Below are positions 1 through 6,385 of a stretch of DNA of 10,000 nucleotides, one piece after another. Source of the DNA: Nitrospira sp. (lineage in GTDB: Bacteria > Nitrospirota > Nitrospiria > Nitrospirales > Nitrospiraceae). The notes under the pieces were generated by a model, which searched no databases, had not been told where the DNA came from, and saw nothing but the letters and a program-made list of their open reading frames with translations. Every line of letters starts with the position of its first letter. Within the stretch, counting starts at the first letter, position 1. The stretch spans positions 1-10,000 of the forward strand of contig JAIWOH010000057.1 of the NCBI GenBank assembly GCA_020216985.1, in the 5' to 3' direction. Position numbers and translations under genes: made by a program.

Positions 1-1
1 G

Positions 2-145
2 ACCGCCGACATCCTGGCCTACCTGGATGAACGATACGGGTCCGCAGGGATGAACGACAACGCAAAGCGATTCCGATCGCAGGCGAGAACGACGCCGGAG
101 TCGCCGGAAGCCGGCGACGAATACCCTTCTTGTCGAATCAACTGA
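2..145 (+). CDS. C-terminal end of an unidentified upstream protein (5' partial)
   Basis: An open frame enters from the left edge and stops at TGA 143-145, giving 47 residues. It begins with a helical, protein-like stretch (TADILAYLDERYG) and ends in a polar, disordered-looking tail. Most codons end in G or C, as in the neighbouring genes, which supports real coding; the other two forward frames do not look coding. The stop lies 20 bp before the preferred start of the aminomutase gene, so the two may be co-transcribed. The helix vaguely resembles the last helix of class I cytochromes c, but no haem motif is in view and the product cannot be named from this fragment. Confidence 0.5.
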   Translation, partial: TADILAYLDERYGSAGMNDNAKRFRSQARTTPESPEAGDEYPSCRIN

Positions 146-165
146 TTCCAACCAAAGGCCGAGTC

Positions 166-1359
166 ATGGAAGACTGGAGAACAATCCTGGCAAAGAGCAT
201 CGTCAAACCCAAAGAGCTGGCGGAGCGTTTCGGTCTGGACGCGGAGGAGATCGAAGCCATCGTCGGCCCCTACCCGATGCGGATCACGCCGACCGTCTTG
301 AACATGATCAAAGCCAAGAACGACCCGATCTGGAAGCAAGTCGTCCCCGACCCCGCCGAGTTGGCGGACCTCGACGCGGAAGCCGACCCGCTGGAAGAAG
401 ACCTCATGAGCCCGGTGCCGCACCTGGTCCATCGGTACCCCGACCGCGTGTTGCTCATGGTCACGAATCAATGTCCCATCTACTGCCGGTTCTGCACGAG
501 AAAACGACTGGTCGGGAAGCCGGGCTTTCTCAAGAAGGGAGAATTGGATCGGGCCGTCGCCTATCTGCGCGAGCACACGGAAGTGCGGGACGTGATTCTG
601 TCGGGCGGCGATCCCTTGCTGCTCCCCGACCATTTGCTCGAACGAGTGCTGAAAGCGCTCCGTTCCATTCCGCATCTCGAATTGATCCGCATCGGCACCA
701 GGGTCCCCGGCACCCTGCCGCAACGGATCACGCATAAGCTTTGTGAGACGATCAAAAAATACCATCCGATCTACATGAACCTGCACTTCAACCACCCCGA
801 CGAACTGACACCCGAGGTCAAAGCCGCCTGCGGCATGTTGGCCGACGCGGGCGTGCCGCTCGGCGCGCAAACCGTCCTATTGAAAGGCGTCAACGACGAT
901 CCTGATGTCATGAAGCGGCTGGTGCATCAACTGCTGCTTGCGCGGGTGAAGCCGTATTACCTCTATCAAGCGGATCTGACGAAAGGCACCAACCATTTTC
1001 GGACGACGGTCGAGACGGGTCTGAACATCATCAAATCGCTCCAAGGCCATACCAGCGGCATGGCGGTCCCCCACTTCGTCATCGACGCACCAGGGGGCGG
1101 CGGTAAAATCCCGTTGCTGCCCGGCGAGTATTTGGTTCATCTCGACGAAGACGGAGTCGTCTTGCGCAATTACGAGAACAAGACCTACCATTATCCGCAA
1201 CCGAGGACCGACGGCGGTCGGGAATTGCCCATGGTCGGCGCCATGTCGTCGCGGGAGGGGCCGTCCGGCTCTTTCGCGCCGTGCGGAGACGGGTTCTCGG
1301 ATTCCGACGGCTTCGCGGCCTGGGGCAACGGCTGCGCCGGAGACAGGGACGACCTGTGA
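166..1359 (+). CDS. kamA: KamA-family radical SAM aminomutase (lysine 2,3-aminomutase-like)
   Basis: This 397-aa protein belongs to the cytosolic radical SAM, PLP-dependent aminomutases that move an amino group from the alpha to the beta carbon, classically L-lysine to L-beta-lysine. The 4Fe-4S/SAM motif CPIYCRFC gives Cys103, Cys107 and Cys110. The PLP-lysine loop PGGGGKIPL places Lys314. Asp270 (QADLTKGTNHFRT) and Asp307 (VIDAPGGGGK) match the two aspartates that bind the substrate lysine amino group in clostridial lysine 2,3-aminomutase, which favours free lysine over the EF-P-modifying EpmB type. ATG 166 is preferred over the in-frame TTG 130 because AAAGG sits 7 nt upstream (154-158), and TTG 130 would overlap the preceding gene. 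The last ~50 residues are a Gly/Ser-rich tail beyond the usual core. No beta-lysine acetyltransferase (ablB) or EpmA gene is in view, so the pathway (compatible solute, lysine breakdown or other) is open. The stop overlaps the next start. Confidence 0.9.
   Translation: MEDWRTILAKSIVKPKELAERFGLDAEEIEAIVGPYPMRITPTVLNMIKAKNDPIWKQVVPDPAELADLDAEADPLEEDLMSPVPHLVHRYPDRVLLMVTNQCPIYCRFCTRKRLVGKPGFLKKGELDRAVAYLREHTEVRDVILSGGDPLLLPDHLLERVLKALRSIPHLELIRIGTRVPGTLPQRITHKLCETIKKYHPIYMNLHFNHPDELTPEVKAACGMLADAGVPLGAQTVLLKGVNDDPDVMKRLVHQLLLARVKPYYLYQADLTKGTNHFRTTVETGLNIIKSLQGHTSGMAVPHFVIDAPGGGGKIPLLPGEYLVHLDEDGVVLRNYENKTYHYPQPRTDGGRELPMVGAMSSREGPSGSFAPCGDGFSDSDGFAAWGNGCAGDRDDL
1345..1349 (+). promoter_or_regulatory. 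Ribosome binding site deciding a GTG start
   Basis: AGGGA lies 6 nt before GTG 1356. It supports starting the dCTP deaminase at this GTG, which overlaps the preceding TGA as GTGA, and not at the further-upstream in-frame ATG 1281 buried in kamA. The residues that an ATG 1281 start would add are Arg-rich and unlike the family. Confidence 0.5.
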
Positions 1360-2513
1360 TCACCTCCTTACCTCATGCCGGTATCCTCCCATCCCAGGAC
1401 ATCAGGCGGCTGATCGCCGGGCAGGCGATCGTCGCGTCTCCGGCGATTGAAGACCGCCAGATTCAGCCGGCAAGTCTCGATCTGCGCCTGGGACCAAAAG
1501 CTTATCGGCTCATCAGCAGCTTTCTGCCTGAACTGTCGGCCATCTCGTCACGTCTGGACGTGCTCGATTTTTATCAGTCCGACTTGGTGATGTACGAGAT
1601 GGATTTGACGGAGGGCGCCATCTTGGAAAAGGGCCATGTCTACCTGGTGCCGCTGTTGGAGCACTTGAATCTTCCGAAGACCGTCCACGCTCGGGCCAAC
1701 CCCAAAAGCACGACCGGCCGGCTGGACGTCTTTACCCGCGTCGTCACGGATCTGACCTCCGGGTTCGACGAAATCCGATCGGGCTATCAAGGCCCGCTCT
1801 TTTTGGAAGTGGTGCCCCGTTCGTTTGCAATCAAAGTGGCGACCGGCCAGTCGCTGAATCAAATTCGCTTCATTCGCGGAGACGCGACGGTTTCCGACAG
1901 GGCGTTGCGCTCGCTCCATCGACGGACTCCACTTCTCCACCACAACGATGCGTCCCGATCCGTCGTAGAAGCCTGCGACGTTCGAACCGACCACGGCTTG
2001 TTTCTCCGCATCGACCTCAAAGGCGAAGATCGGTCCGACGCGCGGATCATCGGATACCGCGCGAAGAAAAACAGCCACGTCATCGACCTCGCCAAAGTCG
2101 GCCATTACACGGCGACGGATTTTTGGGAGCCGCTCCGCCGGCATCGGCAGGGCAGTTTGCTGCTGGAGCCGGAAGAGTTTTACATTCTCGCCTCGAAGGA
2201 ACGGATCCGCGTTCCGGCCGGCTACGCGGCCGAGATGGTCGCCTACGAAGCGGCCTGCGGCGAGCTGCGCACCCACTACGCGGGATTCTTCGATCCGGGG
2301 TTCGGCTACGGGGGAAAGGGAGAGATCAAAGGAACCCAGGTCGTTTTAGAGGTCCGGCCTCACGACGTGCCCTTCCTCATTCACGACGGGCAAACGTTTT
2401 TTAAGGTGGTCTATCATCGCATGGCCGACAAGCCGGATCGCCTGTACGGAGTCGGTCTCGGTTCCTCCTATCAACAACAGACGCTCACGCTGAGCAAACA
2501 TTTCAAGGCCTAG
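1356..2513 (+). CDS. dcd: 2'-deoxycytidine 5'-triphosphate deaminase, long two-domain form
   Basis: Predicted cytosolic dCTP deaminase of 385 aa, converting dCTP to dUTP plus ammonia and feeding dTMP synthesis through dUTPase. It is about twice the length of the E. coli Dcd subunit and looks like two tandem dUTPase-like beta domains, as in the long bacterial form. The first domain carries the characteristic IQPASLDLRLG (36-46), then PKSTTGRLDVF (116-126) and GYQGPLFLEV (143-152). These align Ser118, Arg122 and Glu151 with the E. coli catalytic Ser111, Arg115 and Glu138. The second half repeats the theme with HYAGFFDPGFG (307-317) and VVLEVRP (329-335), but its Ser/Arg motif is degenerate, so it may be structural. 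The alignment of catalytic residues is by eye. The gene is translationally coupled to kamA by a 4-base overlap, and its TAG stop is 3 bp before the next start. Confidence 0.88.
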   Translation: MITSLPHAGILPSQDIRRLIAGQAIVASPAIEDRQIQPASLDLRLGPKAYRLISSFLPELSAISSRLDVLDFYQSDLVMYEMDLTEGAILEKGHVYLVPLLEHLNLPKTVHARANPKSTTGRLDVFTRVVTDLTSGFDEIRSGYQGPLFLEVVPRSFAIKVATGQSLNQIRFIRGDATVSDRALRSLHRRTPLLHHNDASRSVVEACDVRTDHGLFLRIDLKGEDRSDARIIGYRAKKNSHVIDLAKVGHYTATDFWEPLRRHRQGSLLLEPEEFYILASKERIRVPAGYAAEMVAYEAACGELRTHYAGFFDPGFGYGGKGEIKGTQVVLEVRPHDVPFLIHDGQTFFKVVYHRMADKPDRLYGVGLGSSYQQQTLTLSKHFKA

Positions 2514-2516
2514 TCC

Positions 2517-2933
2517 ATGACACATTCCGAACCACAGCAACCGCCTGATCAAGACGAACGACCGGAACCTTCCAGCCGGTCGAACGAACCGGACCAGGAA
2601 GGTAGTGACCGGCAGTGGAGAGTGCTGGGCAAGATGGTCGGCACGGCCTTCATGTTTCTCGGGTTTCTGCAAGTCTTTCTCTCGATCAGCGGCGGCTTCG
2701 AGCTGAGCGGCGTCGTAGCCATGCTGTTGTATTTTTGCGGGCTGGCCATCTGGTCCAACGCGGTCATCGAACAGCCCTTGCTTCGATGGGTCGTTACGGT
2801 CGGCGCGATCGGCGTGGCCATCGGGTTTCTGCAATTCGGGGAGATTCTTTTTTGGCACAAACAGATGGTATTTTGGGGCACCGCCGTCCTCGTGCTCTAC
2901 TTCATGTTCAACGAGCCGAAAAACCCGGCCTGA
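2517..2933 (+). CDS. Small four-helix integral membrane protein, function unknown
   Basis: This 138-aa protein has a polar, Pro/Glu/Ser-rich cytosolic-looking N-terminus (residues 1-36), followed by four likely membrane spans at about 37-57, 63-80, 89-109 and 116-131, and a very short polar tail. It has no signal-peptide cleavage site, cysteine pair or catalytic motif that I recognise. ATG 2517 is 3 bp after the dcd stop, with AAGG (2505-2508) 8 nt upstream, so it is almost certainly expressed with dcd. The hydrophobic profile and GC-rich third positions support a real gene. An overlapping frame at about 2615-2950 encodes an Arg/His-rich sequence typical of a shadow and was discarded. No function is proposed. 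Confidence 0.8.
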   Translation: MTHSEPQQPPDQDERPEPSSRSNEPDQEGSDRQWRVLGKMVGTAFMFLGFLQVFLSISGGFELSGVVAMLLYFCGLAIWSNAVIEQPLLRWVVTVGAIGVAIGFLQFGEILFWHKQMVFWGTAVLVLYFMFNEPKNPA

Positions 2934-3021
2934 CCGTCGAACGGGCTTGACTGATTATCGCGGATCATCGTCACGCTCCATACCGCCGGCACCGGCCCGG
3001 CGATCCTTATGCCATGGCACC

Positions 3022-3714
3022 ATGGTTGTTTCCGTCATCATCCCCACGCTGAACGAACAAGCCGTCCTGGCCAAGACCCTCGCCCACACGGCGGAGCTGG
3101 GTTTTGACGAGATCGTGGTCGTGGATGGAGGCAGCACGGACGGCACCGCTTCTCTCGCCGAAATCTTGTGCGCCGGTCTCACGGAGGCGCGCGTCATCAC
3201 AGCCCCCCGAGGACGGGCTCGTCAAATGAATGAAGGGGCCAAGGCCTGCCGCGGCGAAGGGCTGCTTTTTCTGCACGCCGACACGCGCTTGCCGCCGGAT
3301 GCCACAGGACTCATTACATCGGCCTTGGCCGATTCCGGCGTCGCCGGAGGGCGCTTTGACGTCCGGTTCGACAGCCCTTCGCCGTGGGCTGGAGTGATCA
3401 GTACCTTGATGAATCTCCGCTCGCGATGGACGGGCATCGCCACCGGCGACCAAGCCATCTTCGTTCGCCGCAAGGTGTTCGAGGACCTCGGCGGCTTTCC
3501 CGACATTCCGCTTATGGAGGACATCGAGTTCAGCAGACGGCTCAAACGAGCCGGTCGAATCGCCAGGTTGCGGCAGACCGTCACCACGTCCTTTCGACGG
3601 TGGGAACGACAGGGCCCGCTCCGAACCATCACATTGATGTGGACCTTGCGATTGTTGTATTGGCTCGGTGTGAGCCCCCATCGGTTGAAAGACTTTTACG
3701 CGGTCGTCCGATGA
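3022..3714 (+). CDS. Family 2 glycosyltransferase, TIGR04283 type (rSAM/selenodomain-associated transferase 2)
   Basis: A 230-aa GT-A fold transferase. It opens with VSVIIPTLNE (3-12), followed by VVVDGGSTDGT (32-42) for nucleotide-sugar binding, LHADTRLP (84-91) in the DxD position, GDQAIFVRR (142-150) and LMEDIEFSRRLKRAG (164-178), all typical of this short GT2 subfamily. No membrane anchor precedes the domain, but the hydrophobic stretch MWTLRLLYWLG near the C-terminus could associate with membrane. Donor and acceptor are unknown. ATG 3022 puts the protein start where the family begins; a TTG at 2947 would add 25 unrelated residues. There is no clear Shine-Dalgarno, and the start codon sits inside an inverted repeat of CCATGG (3012-3025). 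The gene overlaps the next by ATGA, and the next gene is its known partner family, which strengthens the call. Confidence 0.87.
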   Translation: MVVSVIIPTLNEQAVLAKTLAHTAELGFDEIVVVDGGSTDGTASLAEILCAGLTEARVITAPRGRARQMNEGAKACRGEGLLFLHADTRLPPDATGLITSALADSGVAGGRFDVRFDSPSPWAGVISTLMNLRSRWTGIATGDQAIFVRRKVFEDLGGFPDIPLMEDIEFSRRLKRAGRIARLRQTVTTSFRRWERQGPLRTITLMWTLRLLYWLGVSPHRLKDFYAVVR

Positions 3715-4481
3715 AACCACCGACTTCACGCTCAACTCCGTCCCGCCACACCGCCGCGTTGGTTGTCTTTGCCAAAGCGCCGATCCCCGGTCAGGTCAAA
3801 ACGCGGCTGTGCCCTCCTCTGACAGCTGACGAGGCGACTACGCTCCACGGGAGCTTCGTGCTTGACACAGTGGAGCGCACGAAGGCCGTGACGGAGCGTT
3901 TCACCCTGCCGATCGACCGCTTCCTGGCCTGCGCTCCCTCTTCGGCTCATCCTTTTTTCAAGGTTCTGGAAGCTCGGCACCACGTTCGGCTCATTGATCA
4001 AACCGGAGAGGATCTCGGCGGGCGGATGGCACGGACATTCGACGAACTGTTTGCACGAGGGTACCGATCCGTCGTCCTTGTCGGCACCGATGTCCCGTCA
4101 TTGCCACTCGAAGAATATCGACAGGCTTTTGCCTTATTGGAATCACATGATATCGTACTTGGCCCTGCTTTGGACGGGGGATATTATTTGCTCGGTCTCA
4201 CCCGACCGGCACCGGCTCTCTTCACTGACATTCCCTGGTCTACCGGTGACGTGCGAAAGATAACGGAGGAGAAGGCCCGTTCATTAGAACTGACGATCGC
4301 CCTGACCGCTCGCTGGCGAGACATTGATACGATCGATGATCTCACGACCTTGATCGATGCTAATACGGTTGACACTGCCAAGCCTAAACCCGAACGGGTC
4401 TTTTCAAGCCGGACCACCGGGGCGTTGCAATTGATCGCCGAACGGCTGCGCGCCAGGGCCTTACGACAACCATCATCTTAG
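3711..4481 (+). CDS. TIGR04282/DUF2064 nucleotidyltransferase-like glycosyltransferase (rSAM/selenodomain-associated transferase 1)
   Basis: A 256-aa protein of the DUF2064 family, a GT-A/nucleotidyltransferase-like fold related in shape to CofC-type guanylyltransferases. Visible motifs are VVFAKAPIPGQVKTRL (18-33), the usual family N-terminus; VVLVGTDVPSLP (121-132) with the metal-site Asp; LGPALDGGYYLLGL (150-163); and a terminal WRDIDTIDDL (202-211). The start ATG 3711 overlaps the stop of the preceding TIGR04283 gene in ATGA, so the pair is translationally coupled. Residues after about 212 form a tail of some 45 residues, polar then Arg-rich, beyond the core. The two families recur together across bacteria, often near radical SAM/selenodomain proteins, but their substrate is not established. 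No selenodomain radical SAM protein is visible here; the radical SAM gene at 166-1359 is KamA-type. Confidence 0.88.
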   Translation: MKPPTSRSTPSRHTAALVVFAKAPIPGQVKTRLCPPLTADEATTLHGSFVLDTVERTKAVTERFTLPIDRFLACAPSSAHPFFKVLEARHHVRLIDQTGEDLGGRMARTFDELFARGYRSVVLVGTDVPSLPLEEYRQAFALLESHDIVLGPALDGGYYLLGLTRPAPALFTDIPWSTGDVRKITEEKARSLELTIALTARWRDIDTIDDLTTLIDANTVDTAKPKPERVFSSRTTGALQLIAERLRARALRQPSS

Positions 4482-4482
4482 C

Positions 4483-4489
4483 GAGAGGA
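4483..4489 (+). promoter_or_regulatory. Ribosome binding site of the SDR gene
   Basis: GAGAGGA lies 5 nt before ATG 4495 in the 13-bp gap after the DUF2064 stop. It is one of the better Shine-Dalgarno matches on the + strand and fixes the SDR start. Confidence 0.6.
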
Positions 4490-4494
4490 CCATC

Positions 4495-5229
4495 ATGAAC
4501 CAGCACGTTGCCCTCATCACGGGCGGGGCTAAAGGCATCGGCCGAGCCATCGCCCTCGACTTGGCCGCCGGAGGATGGAAGATCGCTTTTTGTTATCGCA
4601 CCAGCGAAGCCGAGGCCCAGGCCACCGCGTCGGGCATTGCGGAGCGAGGCGGCCTGGCCCTGCCGATCCGTTGCGATGTGTCGGACCCAGCCGCGGCCAA
4701 GCGGCTGGCGGCGCAGGTGGAAGAGACCTGGGGGAGAATCGACGCGCTGATCAACGGCGCCGGCCCGTACCATCGGGGCAATCTGTTCGAGGAAACCGTG
4801 GAAGGATGGAACGAGATGTTCGACGGAAACCTCCATCCCATTTTCTACCTGGCCCAGGCCGTGGCACCCGGCATGAAAGCTCGCAAGAGCGGCCGCATCA
4901 TCAATTTCAGCATGGCCAACGCCGACCAGATGGTGGCGCAGCCGGACGTGACCGCCCACTATATCGCCAAGGCCGGCGTGCTCATCTTGACCCGAACCCT
5001 GGCCAAATTGCTGGCGCCGCACGGGATTACGGTCAACGCCGTTTCGCCCGGCTTCATCGACTCCGGAAGCGCGCCGCCGTCTGAACTAGCCGCCGTGGTC
5101 AAACGTATTCCGGCCGGCTACATCGGCACGGTGGAGGACGTGGTCGCCGTCGTACGATACCTGTTGAGCGACGATGCCCGGTATGTCAACGGAGCAAACA
5201 TCCAGATCAGCGGAGGATGGGGAATCTAA
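4495..5229 (+). CDS. Short-chain dehydrogenase/reductase (SDR), FabG-like, with altered catalytic motif
   Basis: A 244-aa cytosolic classical SDR, expected to use NAD(P)H on a carbonyl or pterin-type substrate. The Rossmann cofactor motif TGGAKGIG is at 9-16, CDVSD at 60-64, the NGAG motif at 87-90, Asn112 in the active-site helix, Ser139 (RIINFSMAN), and the late NAVSPGFIDSG (181-191). The length is typical of FabG-like reductases. The odd point is the catalytic YxxxK motif: the sequence reads H155-Y156-I157-A158-K159. Relatives commonly read YYIAK or YHIAK, so the Tyr aligned with the catalytic position is His here and a Tyr lies one residue later. Activity may be altered, or Tyr156 may substitute. 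It is the last gene of the + strand run, 13 bp after the DUF2064 gene. The family is certain; substrate and catalytic competence are not. FabG-like and FolM/pteridine reductase-like roles are both possible. Confidence 0.85.
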   Translation: MNQHVALITGGAKGIGRAIALDLAAGGWKIAFCYRTSEAEAQATASGIAERGGLALPIRCDVSDPAAAKRLAAQVEETWGRIDALINGAGPYHRGNLFEETVEGWNEMFDGNLHPIFYLAQAVAPGMKARKSGRIINFSMANADQMVAQPDVTAHYIAKAGVLILTRTLAKLLAPHGITVNAVSPGFIDSGSAPPSELAAVVKRIPAGYIGTVEDVVAVVRYLLSDDARYVNGANIQISGGWGI

Positions 5230-5310
5230 AAGAACGCCGGCAAGCGAGAACGATCGGGGCGTCATAGCATGGGAAGCCTGTGATAAAGATGACGTACTCG
5301 CCGGAACTTC
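5230..5310. other. Convergent intergenic gap with a weak inverted repeat
   Basis: This is the 81-bp gap between the stop of the + strand SDR and the stop of the - strand membrane protein. CGTCAT (5260-5265) and ATGACG (5289-5294) could pair around a 23-nt loop, and GCGAG (5244-5248) could pair with CTCGC (5297-5301) outside it. Neither stem is GC-strong or followed by a T tract, so a bidirectional intrinsic terminator is expected by position but not demonstrated. Confidence 0.2.
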
Positions 5311-6210
5311 TCAATGTCCTCCCACTTTCTTTTCGAGCACATGTTGCCACATGAACCCGATTTGAAAAGCATAGAGCGCCATCGTGAGCGACAATCCTCC
5401 TCCGTCCTGCTGAGCGTACATCGGCCCCCAGAAGGCGGAAAAGGCGATCGGCGAGACAAGAAACGGCCTGAACAGCTTGTTCCAGGTCGGCCACCGGCCT
5501 TGCTCCCCTCCGGTCTCGTCCCAGATGGCCTTCGCCACCATGCCGCCCAACATGACAACGAAGAGCACGACGGCCGAAATCGTCGAGTAATTCACCGCCC
5601 AGCCGACCAGCGGCAGCTCAACGAGATAGTCGAGATTCGCTGCCGGCCGAGGTCTGGGAAGAGGCGAGGGCATGTCGTCGGAGCTGGCGTCCGGCAGTGG
5701 AAGCGTATCCCCCTGAGCCCATGCCGACGACACAAAGAACGAGGCTAGAAGGGAAGGCCCCTCTCCGCCAGAAGGCCGGAGCATGGATGTTTTTGGCGCC
5801 GTGTCGCCGCCGATGTAATTGCCTTCATCCTTGTCTTTGGTTCCCGCCCATACCCAGCCGGTGCGCAGTTGCTTGGTCGAGTCCAGATACCGAATCCAAT
5901 ACCAGACTTGGATCACACCGACTTCTTCGCGCTTGAGAACGTGAAGGCAGGTCCTCGGCGGAAGAATCCCCTGGACTTCGCCGAGCACCCACTGCCCGCG
6001 AACGAAAGAGTACTCCGGGGCCTTGGTCCGCACATAGACCGAGGTAAGGGTATAGGCCCGCGGGACGAAGTTGGCTTGCGGATTGTCGAGTTTGGCGCAA
6101 TCCGGCACAGCTGTTTCTGGTCTCGCGGCCCACGCCGAGTCGGTAAGCAGCAGGGCCAGGCTCAGGAACAGACAGCCCACACGCCCCCATTGTTTCCCCT
6201 TTCGTCTCAT
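5311..6210 (-). CDS. Exported SH3-like/membrane protein of unknown function
   Basis: A 299-aa protein with a clear signal peptide: basic MRRKGKQWGR, a hydrophobic core, and a likely cleavage SAWA|AR after residue 28. Residues ~35-130 are beta-rich, with Cys38 and Cys88 possibly forming a disulfide, and resemble bacterial SH3-type domains (VYVRTKAPEYS, YWIRYLD, TGWVWAG). Next come a hydrophobic patch ending in a second signal-peptidase-like site (SSAWAQG, 161-167), a Pro/Asp linker (168-192) and a C-terminal region with membrane spans near 209-228, 273-291 and perhaps 247-263. ATG 6210 is chosen because a perfect AAGGAGG precedes it and the signal peptide starts there; the open frame extends to 6339 but adds unrelated residues. 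I do not recognise the C-terminal domain. The protein probably sits in the cytoplasmic membrane with its SH3-like part outside. It is downstream of the hydrolase on the same strand. Confidence 0.82.
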   Translation of the reverse strand: MRRKGKQWGRVGCLFLSLALLLTDSAWAARPETAVPDCAKLDNPQANFVPRAYTLTSVYVRTKAPEYSFVRGQWVLGEVQGILPPRTCLHVLKREEVGVIQVWYWIRYLDSTKQLRTGWVWAGTKDKDEGNYIGGDTAPKTSMLRPSGGEGPSLLASFFVSSAWAQGDTLPLPDASSDDMPSPLPRPRPAANLDYLVELPLVGWAVNYSTISAVVLFVVMLGGMVAKAIWDETGGEQGRWPTWNKLFRPFLVSPIAFSAFWGPMYAQQDGGGLSLTMALYAFQIGFMWQHVLEKKVGGH

Positions 6211-6215
6211 GCGGT

Positions 6216-6222
6216 CCTCCTT
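6216..6222 (-). promoter_or_regulatory. Strong ribosome binding site (AAGGAGG)
   Basis: On the minus strand AAGGAGG lies 5 nt before ATG 6210. This full consensus Shine-Dalgarno decides the start of the exported SH3-like protein in favour of 6210 over the longer frame beginning at 6339. Confidence 0.75.
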
Positions 6223-6259
6223 GTTCCGGATCAAGGTCATGGCACCATGCCGGACCAGT

Positions 6260-6288
6260 ACGGTACGCCGTGCGAGAGAACCCGTCAA
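6260..6288 (-). promoter_or_regulatory. Candidate sigma70-type promoter for the SH3-like protein gene
   Basis: On the minus strand TTGACG (6288-6283) is followed after exactly 17 nt by TACCGT (6265-6260). The -35 matches consensus at five of six positions; the -10 is poor but keeps the key T, A and final T. Transcription would begin near 6253, giving a leader of about 40 nt with a strong ribosome binding site. The 175-bp gap after the hydrolase gene is roomy enough for a separate promoter. Nothing else was recognised in this gap. Confidence 0.33.
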
Positions 6289-6385
6289 TGGGAGCGGGAG
6301 ACATGGAAGAGCAACCATCGGAAAGATGGGGGAAGCCACACAGGATCGCCAAAAGACGCCGCCGGTCGACTCAATCCCTGCGGAG

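Noticed and set aside
130..165. TTG 130 as kamA start
   Set aside because: It overlaps the upstream stop and has no Shine-Dalgarno; ATG 166 has AAAGG at suitable spacing and matches the family start.
19..870. Long open frame on the minus strand (283 codons) opposite kamA
   Set aside because: It is antisense to a clearly conserved radical SAM gene. Its translation is rich in Arg, Asp, Val and Gly with no recognisable domain, as expected from the mirror frame of a GC-rich gene.
1548..2276. Minus-strand open frame (242 codons) opposite dcd
   Set aside because: Antisense to conserved Dcd motifs; no domain and no ribosome binding site.
2947..2984. TTGACT at 2947-2952 as a -35 element before the glycosyltransferase
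   Set aside because: No acceptable -10 lies 16-19 bp downstream; the nearest AT-rich hexamer (CATACC) is 26 bp away.
3013..3024. 12-bp sequence CATGGCACCATG shared with 6238-6249
   Set aside because: A shared 12-mer within 10 kb is expected by chance a few times. The flanks do not match, so it is not treated as a repeat family.
3007..3735. Minus-strand open frame (242 codons) opposite the glycosyltransferase
   Set aside because: The forward frame has complete GT2 motifs; the reverse translation shows none.
5314..5748. Plus-strand open frame opposite the SH3-like protein
   Set aside because: Its translation is Arg/His/Pro-rich and lacks structure, while the minus strand has a signal peptide, membrane spans and a perfect Shine-Dalgarno.
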